Part shown: positions 1 to 8,563 of the stretch, piece by piece
Position numbering within the stretch: position 1 is the first letter of the stretch
Layout: every line of letters begins with the position of its first letter
Assembly (NCBI GenBank): GCA_903918195.1
Contig: CAIXDS010000238.1
Location: 1-46,505 of the forward strand
Length of the DNA stretch: 46,505 nt
Origin: an uncultured Acetobacteraceae bacterium
Lineage (GTDB): Bacteria > Pseudomonadota > Alphaproteobacteria > Acetobacterales > Acetobacteraceae
Reading direction: 5' to 3'
The notes under the pieces: generated by a model
The model's database searches: none
Told to the model about the DNA's origin: nothing
What the model saw: the letters and a program-made list of their open reading frames with translations, nothing else
Program-made: the position numbers and the translations under genes

Positions 1-1
1 C

Positions 2-3000
2 TGCCCGCACTGCGGGGCGCGCGACAGCCTGATGTTCATCGGCAGCCGGGCCGCCACCGTGTCCAGCGTCGCCATTGACGAGATGTTTGGCTCGGTCCTC
101 AACAGCGACCCCAAGCTGCTCGCTTTCACCGACAGCGTGCAAGACGCGAGCCACCGCGCCGGATTCTTCTCGGCGCGGACCTACAACTTCACCTTCCGCA
201 CCGCGCTCCAGCGCATCATCGGAGAGGCCGGGCGCGGCGGCATTCCGTTGACCGACGTGGGCAATCGGTTGCTGGACCACTGGTCGCAACCTTTGCCCGG
301 CCGCCCCGGCAGCATGGTGGAAGCCATGGGCACGCTGCTGCCGCCGGACCTGCGCGAATACGGTCCCTATGTCGATTATCGGGACAATGCCGCCAGGGGG
401 GCACCGCCGCCGGACCTCCACGCGGAGGTGACCCGGCGCCTGACCTGGGAAGCGGTCAGCGAGTTCGGGTTGATGCTGACGCACGGCCGAACGCTGGAAC
501 AGAATGCCAGCGCCTGCGTGGGCTGGGACGCGGCCGTGATCGATGCCGTGGTGATGGCCGTCCAGGGGCGTCTGACGGCCATCGATCCGGCGCTGGATGG
601 CATCGGTCGGGATCGGCTGCGCCTCTGGCTTCTCGGCATTCTGCATCGGCAGCGGGAGCAGGGCGGGCTGTTTCATCCGTTCATCGCCGCATTTGCCCGC
701 GGTGGCCTGTGGGGGAAGAAGAGCTACAGCCGGATCGTGCAGGGGCGTGAGACTTTCCCTCTGCACGGGCGCTACGTGCCTCGTCTGTTCGCGGAGCAGC
801 CCGATCCAAACCACGCCTATCTTCTCGCCACCGGAAGAAAAGGCGCACCGATGCCCTGGCCAACGCTGTGGGCGCGGCGCGCGCTCGGCGGCCTGACGCA
901 ACTTGCCGGGGTAAGCGACATTGCCATCGCCGACCTGCATCGGTTTCTACTGCGAGAGGGCACCGAGGCCGGTCTGTTCGTGCGGTTGGACCGCAAGGAT
1001 GGCAAGGCTCCATTGTTCGCCATCGCCGATTCCGCGGCGCGGCTGTACGAGGACGGTTATCGCCTGGTGTGCGACCGCAGCGGGCATTCCCTGTTCCGTC
1101 CCCCCGGCGAGGCGGCGGCGTGGGAAGGAGGCCCCAGTCTGATCCGCAGCACGCCGCATGGCCGCTACCGCCTTGCCACCCTCTCCGAGCGCCAGGGCTA
1201 TTACCGGGCGCGTTACCGGAAGGGGGCACTGCGCCGGGTCTTTGCGCAGGAGCACACGGGTCTTCTGACCACCCAGGAACGCGAGGACCTGGAACGCCGT
1301 TTCAACAGCGCAGCCCATGCCGACGACCCGAACGTGCTTACCGCCACTTCGACGCTGGAGATGGGCATCGACATCGGCGACCTCTCCACCACCATGCTGT
1401 GCTCTGTCCCACCGACGACGGCCAGCTACCTCCAGCGCATCGGCCGTGCCGGCCGCACGACCGGCACGGCGCTGGTGGTGTCGGTGGTGAACCAGCGCCC
1501 GCACGATCTCTTTTTCTTCGCCCGGCCGGAGGAGATGCTGGCAGGCACCGTCGAGCCGCCGGGATGCTGGCTCGATGCCAGCGCCATGCTGGCGCGCCAG
1601 TATCTCGCCTTCTGCATCGACAGCGCCGTCAAGGCGGGCGTGATCGATCGGCTGCCGGGGAGCGGCAAGCGGCTGATGGAGGAACTCGATGCCCAGCAAG
1701 GGCCGATCATCGACCTGCTCGCCTGGTGCACCAAACGCGAGGCAGCCTTGCAGGACGATTTTCTGTCCCGCTTCGGCCCCGAGGTTCGCGACGACACGCG
1801 GACCCGGTTCCGCGGCGAGGCAGCGACGGAGCGGCTGTTTGAGCGCATCCGCGAGGCGGCAGCCGAGTTCGGCGTGCAGGTGCGGACCATCGAGGCCGCG
1901 CGCCGCCGCCTCAACGACGAGAAGCGGGAAGCAGCCGAAGCCAACGACGATGCTGGCCTGCGGGATGTGGAGCGCGAGTTGCGCATTCTGCGGGCGCGTA
2001 TGTCCACGCTCAACAGGTCGTCGGCGCTGGAGGTCCTGACGGAACACGGCCTGCTGCCGAACTATGCGTTCCCCGAGCGCGGGGTGCGGTTGGCCGGGAC
2101 CATCTACAAGGACAGCGAGGGACCGGCGGCAGAGGAGAGTACCGCGCTCACCATCGATGTCACCCGCGCGGCCGCTGTGGCTATCCGGGAGTTGGCACCC
2201 GGCAACACCTTCTACACCCACGGCCACCAGTTCGGCATTCAGCAGCTCGCCATCGGCACCCAGGCGCAACCGCTGGTGCGGACGTGGGCGGTATGCGGCA
2301 AGTGCGGCCATATGCGTCCGGCGGACGAGCTTGAGCGGCCTGATGCCAAGCCGACCTGTCCGCAGTGCGGATATGCCCGACAGCAGCAGTCGCAGATGGA
2401 CCGGGCGCAATGGAAGCCGTTCCTGAACTTCGCCCAGTCCGGCGCAATCTCGTACATGGAGTACTACGACAGCCTGTCCGCCGACCGCGCGGAGGAACGC
2501 GATCAGAAGTACTATCGGCTGGTCTACAGCTTCGACCAGACCGTCGGCAGTCCCCCTGGCGCGGTCGGCACCGAGGGGGAGCCTTTTGGCCTGGAGTACC
2601 GTAGCGCAATGGTGCTGCGCCAAGTGAACGCCGGCCCTGGCGACGCACCCACCAGCTTTGATTTTGGTCCCGACCAGAAAGTGCCGGAACTGGGGTTTCC
2701 CGTTTGCCAGGACTGCGGCGTGGCGGCCTACGGCGATGGGGGCCTCGACCACATTTCCCATCGCAAGAGCTGCACCGGGCGCAAACGGACCGAAAAGGCG
2801 CAACGCGAGGGACGGTCAGCCTCCGGCTACAAATGGCAGCGCGTTTATCTCTATCGCGAGCTGAAGTCGGAGGCGATCCGTATCCTGCTGCCGCCGGACC
2901 TGGAAGCGGCGGACATCTCGACGCTGCGCGCGTGCCTCTTCCTTGGCCTGCGGCTGCACTTCCGCGGCTCTCCGGGCCATCTGCTGATTGAATCGCAGGT

Positions 3001-4666
3001 GCTCCCTGATCACCAACAGGACGTAAGGCGTCAGTATCTGGTGCTGATGGATGCCGTGCCCGGTGGCACAGGCTTCCTGAAGTCCTTGTTCGTGCCGAAG
3101 CAGGAGGGGGAACGATCGGGTGAAGGCATCATGGCAGTGCTGCGCCTCGCCCTGAACGCCCTGGAATCGTGTGACTGCCGCGTGCTTGGCCCGACACGGG
3201 GCCAGGACGATACCGATGGCTGCTACCGATGCATCCGCGCCTATCACCTGCAATACAAGGCGGAGGAGATCAGCCGCGAGCGGGGAATCGCTCTTCTGCG
3301 CGCCATGATCGAGGCCGGCGAGCGTCGGGTGGAGATCACCGCACTGGACGACATTCCCGTTTCCTCGCTCTACGGCAGCGTGCTGGAGAAGAAGTTCGTC
3401 GATCGCCTCCAGACCACCGTTATCTCGGGCGGTGGTTCGTGGGCCAAGGCTCTGGTCAAGGGAACATCGGGGTTCCGCTTCCGCATGTGCGCGGACGAAC
3501 GCGTGTGGGACGTCCAACTCCAGCCCAAGCTCGGTCCGGCACAGGGGGTGGGCATTCCGTGTCAGCCCGACTTCCTGATCTTCTGCGACGATGCCGCCGT
3601 GCGGCCTCTCGCCGTCTTCACCGACGGTTTCGAATTCCACGCCGAACCCGACAAGCATTTGAGCCGCCTGCCAGACGATGCGGCGAAGCGTCGTGCTATC
3701 CTGGCCAGCGGGCGATACTGGGTGTGGAGCATCACCTGGCACGACCTGCTGGATGATCCCGGAACGGAGCTGGTGCTCGTGCCTCCCAAAGTGCGGGAGG
3801 TGCTGCACAAACATATGTCGATCCTGAAAGCCCATGGGATCACGTGCCCGTCGGCGGCCGATGCCGTTGGCAACGGCTTCCGTCAGATGTTGGCGTTCCT
3901 CTCCCGGCCCGAGGCCGCGGGCTGGATGCATCTCGCCGGGCAGATGGCCTTGATCCCGCTGACAATCCTTGCCAACAAGCACGCCGCAGGTGCGCAGGCA
4001 TCGGATATTCTGAATCTGCATGACGCATGGCGGACGGGAATTCCTGTAGCAGAGGTAACAGCCGCGGGTGGCTCCGGCCCCTGGTTGCATGCCACTGTTC
4101 TGGCTCCGGGTGGCGACCTGCTGGTCCTGGGGCGCCAGGAGGACATCGTCAGCAACGCGCGCGATCGGGTAGTCGTGCGCCTTCGGCTCGGTGACAGCCC
4201 CGATGAGCGCGCCGGGACTGTCTATCTGGACCGGTGGCGCCGCTGGCTGGGCCTGGGCAACCTGTTCCAGTTCTGCGCCGCGTTCGAATGGTTCTGCGTG
4301 TCGGAGGTGACGATGGGGATGGCGCCCGACCTGGAGCTCGGCGGTGTCGAGGCGGATGCAGCCGATTGGTCCGCCGTTCTGGAGGCCATTCTTCCGTCGT
4401 TGCGGCCACTGGCCGAGCGCCTGGCCGCGGCGGGTATCGCCATGCCAAAAGTTGAACTCTACCTGGAGACCGCGCCGGACGACTGCTTCGCGGAAATGGC
4501 TTGGCCCGGTGCACAGCCCGCAGTGTGCCTGCTGGTCGCCGATCAGTCGAGCTTCCGGACCGCATGGGAGGAGGCCGGCTGGATCGTTGTCACTCCGGCA
4601 GAAATCCAAGCCCACGGAATCGAGTGGATGAAATCGCTCCTGGCCGCCGCCAAGGAGACAGTCTGA
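2..4666 (+). CDS. Large DUF1998-type superfamily 2 helicase with nuclease-like C-terminus (5' partial)
   Basis: The reading frame is open from the window edge; about 1554 residues are present and the N-terminal DEAD/Walker part lies upstream. Visible in order: a CPHC zinc-like motif at the very start, LLAFTDSVQDAS near residue 40, helicase C-terminal motifs LTATSTLEMGIDIGD (about 446) and QRIGRAGR (about 478), cysteine pairs CGKC/CPQC (about 765-790) and CQDC (about 900), and the MZB/DUF1998 signature CDC...DGCYRC (about 1056-1078). Such proteins are ATP-dependent DNA helicases or translocases, and relatives occur in DISARM and Druantia defence systems. The C-terminal part has QPDFLIF (about 1188), DGFEFH (about 1208) and KRRAIL, resembling a Vsr/DUF559-type endonuclease fold; catalytic activity is uncertain. 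The stop shares one base with the next start, so the two helicases are probably co-translated. A defence role is inference; I cannot assign a named system. Confidence 0.85.
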   Translation, partial: CPHCGARDSLMFIGSRAATVSSVAIDEMFGSVLNSDPKLLAFTDSVQDASHRAGFFSARTYNFTFRTALQRIIGEAGRGGIPLTDVGNRLLDHWSQPLPGRPGSMVEAMGTLLPPDLREYGPYVDYRDNAARGAPPPDLHAEVTRRLTWEAVSEFGLMLTHGRTLEQNASACVGWDAAVIDAVVMAVQGRLTAIDPALDGIGRDRLRLWLLGILHRQREQGGLFHPFIAAFARGGLWGKKSYSRIVQGRETFPLHGRYVPRLFAEQPDPNHAYLLATGRKGAPMPWPTLWARRALGGLTQLAGVSDIAIADLHRFLLREGTEAGLFVRLDRKDGKAPLFAIADSAARLYEDGYRLVCDRSGHSLFRPPGEAAAWEGGPSLIRSTPHGRYRLATLSERQGYYRARYRKGALRRVFAQEHTGLLTTQEREDLERRFNSAAHADDPNVLTATSTLEMGIDIGDLSTTMLCSVPPTTASYLQRIGRAGRTTGTALVVSVVNQRPHDLFFFARPEEMLAGTVEPPGCWLDASAMLARQYLAFCIDSAVKAGVIDRLPGSGKRLMEELDAQQGPIIDLLAWCTKREAALQDDFLSRFGPEVRDDTRTRFRGEAATERLFERIREAAAEFGVQVRTIEAARRRLNDEKREAAEANDDAGLRDVERELRILRARMSTLNRSSALEVLTEHGLLPNYAFPERGVRLAGTIYKDSEGPAAEESTALTIDVTRAAAVAIRELAPGNTFYTHGHQFGIQQLAIGTQAQPLVRTWAVCGKCGHMRPADELERPDAKPTCPQCGYARQQQSQMDRAQWKPFLNFAQSGAISYMEYYDSLSADRAEERDQKYYRLVYSFDQTVGSPPGAVGTEGEPFGLEYRSAMVLRQVNAGPGDAPTSFDFGPDQKVPELGFPVCQDCGVAAYGDGGLDHISHRKSCTGRKRTEKAQREGRSASGYKWQRVYLYRELKSEAIRILLPPDLEAADISTLRACLFLGLRLHFRGSPGHLLIESQVLPDHQQDVRRQYLVLMDAVPGGTGFLKSLFVPKQEGERSGEGIMAVLRLALNALESCDCRVLGPTRGQDDTDGCYRCIRAYHLQYKAEEISRERGIALLRAMIEAGERRVEITALDDIPVSSLYGSVLEKKFVDRLQTTVISGGGSWAKALVKGTSGFRFRMCADERVWDVQLQPKLGPAQGVGIPCQPDFLIFCDDAAVRPLAVFTDGFEFHAEPDKHLSRLPDDAAKRRAILASGRYWVWSITWHDLLDDPGTELVLVPPKVREVLHKHMSILKAHGITCPSAADAVGNGFRQMLAFLSRPEAAGWMHLAGQMALIPLTILANKHAAGAQASDILNLHDAWRTGIPVAEVTAAGGSGPWLHATVLAPGGDLLVLGRQEDIVSNARDRVVVRLRLGDSPDERAGTVYLDRWRRWLGLGNLFQFCAAFEWFCVSEVTMGMAPDLELGGVEADAADWSAVLEAILPSLRPLAERLAAAGIAMPKVELYLETAPDDCFAEMAWPGAQPAVCLLVADQSSFRTAWEEAGWIVVTPAEIQAHGIEWMKSLLAAAKETV

Positions 4667-6717
4667 TGGCAACGTTGATGCTGCACCGGGATGTCCTCAA
4701 GGAGTTTGGCCGACTTCCCGCGAAGGTCCAAAAGAAGGTTTCCGAGCTAATCAGAAAATTTCAGGAGGACAGCACGCAGGCCAGCATAAATCTCGAAAAG
4801 ATTGAGCAGGCCGTCGACGACAAGGTCCGCAGCGCCCGCGTTGGCGACGATTGGCGCGCCATCGTCATAGCCCCGCAACAGGGGGACACGTTCCTTCTGA
4901 TGCATGTGGACCATCACGACGAGGCTTATCGATGGTGCCGCAATAAGCGCTTCGAAGCGCATGGCGCGCTGGGCATGCTGCAGGTTTTTGACATCGAGAT
5001 GGTCGAGAACGCAGCGGAAGTAGGGCGGCCCACGGGTAAGATGCCGGACGAGGCACCAACCTATCCTCTAGATGCGCTCTCCGACGACGAATTGTTCCAG
5101 GCGGGTGTGCCGCGCCCCCTGATCCCAGCGATCCGTGCGATCCGAAATGACGCGGTCTTCGAGGAGGTTGCCGAGTATCTGCCGACTGAGGCGGCGCAGG
5201 TGTTGTTCTGGGTTGTTGCCGGGCGACCGCTGGACAAGGCGCTGGAAGAGACGCTGGGGGCACTCGATGCCGGCCAGGCAAAGCCGGAGGGGCCAGGCGA
5301 CTTCTCTAAGCTGAACCAGGTTGCCAGCGCGGACCTAGTACTTGTCGAAGGCGAGGAACATCTGCGCAGCATCCTCGCCGAGGACATCGAGGCCTGGCGG
5401 GTCTTCCTTCACCCCTACCAGCGTAAGCTGAAGGAGTGGGATGCCAGGGGGCCGATCAAGATCAGCGGAGCCGCCGGAACGGGCAAGACCGTCGTGTTGA
5501 TGCACCGTGCGGTCCACCTCGCGGCGCGGTTGCCGGACGACAAGGAGAGAGTGCTGGTGACAACGTTCTCGGCCAATCTTTCTGTGACAATCGAGGACTT
5601 GATCCGCAAGCTGTCGCCGACCGCCGCCAGGCGCATCGAGGTCACGAACCTTCACCAATTAGCACGCACCATCTGCCTGCGCGCCGGATGGCAGGGCCGC
5701 GTCGCCGACGACCAGGACCTGAACTCTCTCTGGGCTGCGGCCTTTGACAAACGTGACCCAATCTCCGTCGGCGATACTGAGTTCGATGCGGATTTCGTCC
5801 GGCAGGAATACGACGACGTTGTCGATGCCATGGGCATCGACAACGAGGAAGAATACCTCACGACCGTCCGCACCGGCCGTGCGCGGTTGTCGCGTCAGCA
5901 ACGCCGCAAGCTATGGGGGTGTTTTCAGGACTTTAACCGCCTGCTCCAGAAGCGTGGCCTTTTGACGTTTGAGGGCACGGTTCATCAGGCGCGCCTTATC
6001 GTCGAGAGGGGCGGGTTCGCCCGCTATCGCCACGTGCTCGTCGACGAACTCCAGGATTTCGGACTCGAGGGACTGCGCCTGATCGCGGCGCTCAGCCGGG
6101 TTGATGAGGATGCCAACAATCCCCTGTGCGTGGTCGGCGATGGCCACCAGCGCATCAACCGTTACAGCAAGGTCCCGCTGTCACGTGCGGGAATTAACGT
6201 CGTCGGGCGCTCGCGGCGCCTTAAGATTAACTACCGGACCAGCGAGCAGATCCGCCTGTGGGCGCATTCCCTCCTGAGAGAGATGGACATCGACGACCTC
6301 GATGGTGGTGACGCGGATACGACTGGCGATCGGTCCGTGTTTAAAGGACCGGAGCCAAAGGCCATCAAGGTTGCCACGCGGGAAGATGCGGCCACCGCGA
6401 TCGCAAGCTGGGTCAAGGATTTATGCGACAATCGCAATCTCGGCACGCACGAGATCTGCATCGCCCCGGTCTTCGGCGAAGTACGCTCGGCATTGGCTGG
6501 GTTGGGCATTCCAACCGTGGAACTGCAGGCCAACAAGGCCGATCCTGGGCTAATCGAACCAGGCGTACGCGTGGGCGCGATGCGGCGCATCAAGGGGCTG
6601 GAATTCAAGGCTGTTGCCATGGTCTGCGATGGCCAGTCCAACGACCTCAGACGCATGGAACGCTACGTTGCCGCGACCCGGGCGCGCCAATGGCTACTGA
6701 TTGTGGAATGCGGGTAG
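4666..6717 (+). CDS. UvrD/Rep-type helicase with N-terminal RelE/ParE-like domain
   Basis: This is a 683-residue protein. Residues 1-100 look like a RelE/ParE-type toxin fold (VRSARVGDDWRAIVI, then DHHDEAYRW), as found in front of some UvrD-like helicases. Superfamily 1 helicase motifs follow: Walker A GAAGTGKT (about 266), Walker B-like DELQDF (about 459), GDGHQRIN (about 491), NYRTS (about 522), RRIKGLEFK (about 639) and VAATRARQ (about 669) near the C-terminus. The ATG at 4666 overlaps the preceding stop (TGATG), which fixes the start; the frame is open further upstream but that part shadows the previous gene. The pair probably acts as one DNA-processing system, plausibly phage or plasmid defence. 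Whether the RelE-like domain is an active RNase or gyrase poison, or only a binding module, cannot be told from sequence. Confidence 0.85.
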   Translation: MATLMLHRDVLKEFGRLPAKVQKKVSELIRKFQEDSTQASINLEKIEQAVDDKVRSARVGDDWRAIVIAPQQGDTFLLMHVDHHDEAYRWCRNKRFEAHGALGMLQVFDIEMVENAAEVGRPTGKMPDEAPTYPLDALSDDELFQAGVPRPLIPAIRAIRNDAVFEEVAEYLPTEAAQVLFWVVAGRPLDKALEETLGALDAGQAKPEGPGDFSKLNQVASADLVLVEGEEHLRSILAEDIEAWRVFLHPYQRKLKEWDARGPIKISGAAGTGKTVVLMHRAVHLAARLPDDKERVLVTTFSANLSVTIEDLIRKLSPTAARRIEVTNLHQLARTICLRAGWQGRVADDQDLNSLWAAAFDKRDPISVGDTEFDADFVRQEYDDVVDAMGIDNEEEYLTTVRTGRARLSRQQRRKLWGCFQDFNRLLQKRGLLTFEGTVHQARLIVERGGFARYRHVLVDELQDFGLEGLRLIAALSRVDEDANNPLCVVGDGHQRINRYSKVPLSRAGINVVGRSRRLKINYRTSEQIRLWAHSLLREMDIDDLDGGDADTTGDRSVFKGPEPKAIKVATREDAATAIASWVKDLCDNRNLGTHEICIAPVFGEVRSALAGLGIPTVELQANKADPGLIEPGVRVGAMRRIKGLEFKAVAMVCDGQSNDLRRMERYVAATRARQWLLIVECG

Positions 6718-6810
6718 CTGCCGACCACCAACCCGCCGGAGACCGCCCAAAACATTCTGGACGGTCTTCCGAGTGAGTGACGCCAACACCATAGGGCAGG
6801 TTCGAGACCC

Positions 6811-6839
6811 TTTACCGAATCCGCCGCCCTTGATATCTA
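6811..6839 (+). promoter_or_regulatory. Candidate promoter of the toxin-antitoxin operon
   Basis: A -35-like TTTACC at 6811-6816 and an extended -10-like TGATATCTA ending at 6839 are separated by 17 bases (6817-6833). The -10 box abuts the palindromic operator, a typical arrangement for toxin-antitoxin autorepression. Prediction from sequence only. Confidence 0.4.
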
Positions 6840-6857
6840 GGTAGCACCGTGCTACCT
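6839..6857. promoter_or_regulatory. Palindromic operator for MqsA-like repressor
   Basis: The 19-bp sequence AGGTAGCAC-C-GTGCTACCT is a perfect inverted repeat with a one-base centre. It lies between the candidate -10 box and the toxin gene. MqsA-type antitoxins bind palindromes in their own promoters, so the DNA-binding antitoxin encoded at 7199 is the natural ligand; this pairing is inference. Confidence 0.65.
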
Positions 6858-6873
6858 TATGGAGGTTCGGTCG

Positions 6874-7209
6874 GTGGAGCCTGCCAACGCGTTGGACCAT
6901 GTCAGGCGGCTCGCCGCTGACGAGGAGAGGTGTGAGTTATACAAGCCGGTGCTTGATGAGATAGTCCGCCACGGCCTCGACAGCGAGGATTTGCGCGACA
7001 TCATCATGACGGAGCTTGGCGAGGTCCACTGCTTCAAGTCGAAAGCTACGGAGAAGTACTATCCGGCAACAACGTCAGACTACTACTCAATCTGGGTCGA
7101 TGTCTGCGGGTCTCATATGTTCCTGAAGCTGCTGATTGCCAACCTCGGAGCTGAGAACGAACGCCTTGTGGTGACTTCCTTCAAGAGGGATGAGCGATAT
7201 GACCGCTGA
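6874..7209 (+). CDS. MqsR-like (DUF4258-type) toxin
   Basis: A small protein of about 111 residues with the pattern of MqsR/DUF4258 toxins, which are RelE-fold mRNA interferases: a central VHCFKSKA strand, W in SIWVDVC, and a C-terminal LVVTSFKRDERYD end. The call is strengthened by the adjacent zinc-ribbon plus HTH antitoxin. Start choice: an ATG at 6859 gives 116 residues but directly abuts the operator and has no ribosome binding site. GGAGG at 6861-6865 sits 8 bases before GTG 6874, so I prefer 6874. The end overlaps the antitoxin start. Toxicity is inferred from family and context only. Confidence 0.65.
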   Translation: MEPANALDHVRRLAADEERCELYKPVLDEIVRHGLDSEDLRDIIMTELGEVHCFKSKATEKYYPATTSDYYSIWVDVCGSHMFLKLLIANLGAENERLVVTSFKRDERYDR

Positions 7210-7810
7210 GCGATGCGTGGCCTGTGGCGAGCCGTCCTCGGTTCTAGAGAAGGTCGTCCCGCTCAAGGTCGAGAGCGGCGGCAAGTCGACGGTTATCCAA
7301 GATCGCAGGATGGTCTGCGACAAATGTGGGAACGTCAGTTACGTCGGTGCGCAGATTTCTGAGCACGAGCGAGCCGCCGCAGCTGCGATCCGCGAGATCG
7401 AGGGGCTTCTCTCCGCGGACGAGCTTCAGCGCATCCGCGCAAAGTATCGGCTCAAGCAAACCGATATGGAGCAAATGCTGTCCACCGGCCCTAAGACCTG
7501 GACGCGATGGGAGCGTGGAAAGGTTCCTCAGAGCAAAGCCGCCGACAAGCTCATCAGGCTGATCGCAGAAGACCCTGATGTGGCGCGGCGCCTTATGGAG
7601 CAGGCGGGAATCGACAACCCGGAGGCATCCGCGACCTTCGCGCAGATCGAGGCGGATGCAAAGCTGATCAGCCGTGCCGCGATCCGTGCGGAGCTTCGCC
7701 GATTCCAAGACGGGGACATCGAGCGCGTGGTCGACCGCGCAGCAGATGCTGCGTTTGAGACAGTTCGCGATGCACGCCGCCAAGCGGCGGCGCGCTCGGA
7801 GGCAGCATGA
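7199..7810 (+). CDS. MqsA-like zinc-ribbon/HTH antitoxin
   Basis: A 203-residue protein with an N-terminal YgiT-type zinc ribbon (CVAC...CDKCGNVSY, residues about 6-50) and an Xre-like helix-turn-helix (YRLKQTDMEQMLSTGPKTWTR, with WERGKVPQS following; about 90-120). This is the MqsA antitoxin architecture: the zinc domain neutralises the toxin and the HTH represses the operon. The alternative ATG at 7190 is less likely because AGAGG at 7184-7188 is well spaced only from 7199. The gene is longer than E. coli MqsA (about 131 residues), with an extra alanine- and arginine-rich helical C-terminal tail. It overlaps both the toxin and the following gene. Confidence 0.8.
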   Translation: MTAERCVACGEPSSVLEKVVPLKVESGGKSTVIQDRRMVCDKCGNVSYVGAQISEHERAAAAAIREIEGLLSADELQRIRAKYRLKQTDMEQMLSTGPKTWTRWERGKVPQSKAADKLIRLIAEDPDVARRLMEQAGIDNPEASATFAQIEADAKLISRAAIRAELRRFQDGDIERVVDRAADAAFETVRDARRQAAARSEAA

Positions 7811-8454
7811 CCGATAAGACGATGGACGCTCACCAGAAGGCGGACGCCGAAATCATCCACTTGCCAAAGCAGCATGGTCAGAGGTCTCTTCGCGAGGAAG
7901 TGGCCTTGGATATAGAGCTGTCGATCGCACAGCATTTCCGCGAGCAGAACGAGCTACTGCGGCAGATGAACCAGTCGCTCTCCGAGAAGGTTCAGCGCCT
8001 CACGACCGGCGTCGAGCGCCTCGTTGACGAGATGCACGGTGTGCGTACTGGGAAGAAGGAGGAGGCATTCGCACGGGTTAGCCCATCGGATGCATCTCCG
8101 GATCTCCCCACTGTATCGGCCGAGGCGGCGTTGCTGTACACGCTTACAGCTAGCGATATCGGGCAAGAGCTTGGCTTTCACGCCAGTCAAATCGGACTGC
8201 TTCTCAGTGCGCGTGGGCTTGGCTGGGCAGGTAACGGCGACTACCAGGAGATCGGCCGCCACAAGAAGCAAAATCTTACCAAATTTTGGCACCGGGACGT
8301 CCCGGCGAAGTTACGCAAGGTGCTCGATGAGGGTTCGCCTGAGAAGCGCGGCGTAACGGACAAGGCCGCCTTGGCCATCTTTCGCAGGTGGGATGAGCGG
8401 AAGTTCAGCCATAAGCTGCTTGAAAAGCTGGAATCGACCAACACCCCGCACTGA
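7807..8454 (+). CDS. Unknown third gene of the toxin-antitoxin operon; coiled coil plus winged-helix-like C-terminus
   Basis: A 215-residue protein whose ATG overlaps the antitoxin stop (ATGA), so it is probably co-translated. Residues about 30-85 are rich in charged heptads and likely form a coiled coil. Residues about 115-180 (LTASDIGQELG, GLLLSARGLGW, HKKQNLTKFW) resemble the winged-helix C-terminal domain of phage antirepressors and some plasmid regulators. MqsR-MqsA systems can carry a third gene, a SecB-like chaperone, but this protein does not look like SecB. A regulatory or DNA-binding role is inference; I cannot name a family. Confidence 0.6.
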   Translation: MTDKTMDAHQKADAEIIHLPKQHGQRSLREEVALDIELSIAQHFREQNELLRQMNQSLSEKVQRLTTGVERLVDEMHGVRTGKKEEAFARVSPSDASPDLPTVSAEAALLYTLTASDIGQELGFHASQIGLLLSARGLGWAGNGDYQEIGRHKKQNLTKFWHRDVPAKLRKVLDEGSPEKRGVTDKAALAIFRRWDERKFSHKLLEKLESTNTPH

Positions 8455-8563
8455 CCGCTTGCTTTAACCTGAGGCCATCACGTCTTCCGTTGTCCGAACA
8501 ATGCCAAATCCGAACGTTCCGTCGCCTCCGAGTTGGCGGAACCCATACTGTTTTCGGTTGCTA

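Noticed and set aside
947..4672. Two 618-residue minus-strand frames (947-2803 and 2816-4672) opposite the large helicase
   Set aside because: Composition-driven shadows of the GC-rich helicase gene; no motifs, while the plus strand shows clear helicase and zinc motifs.
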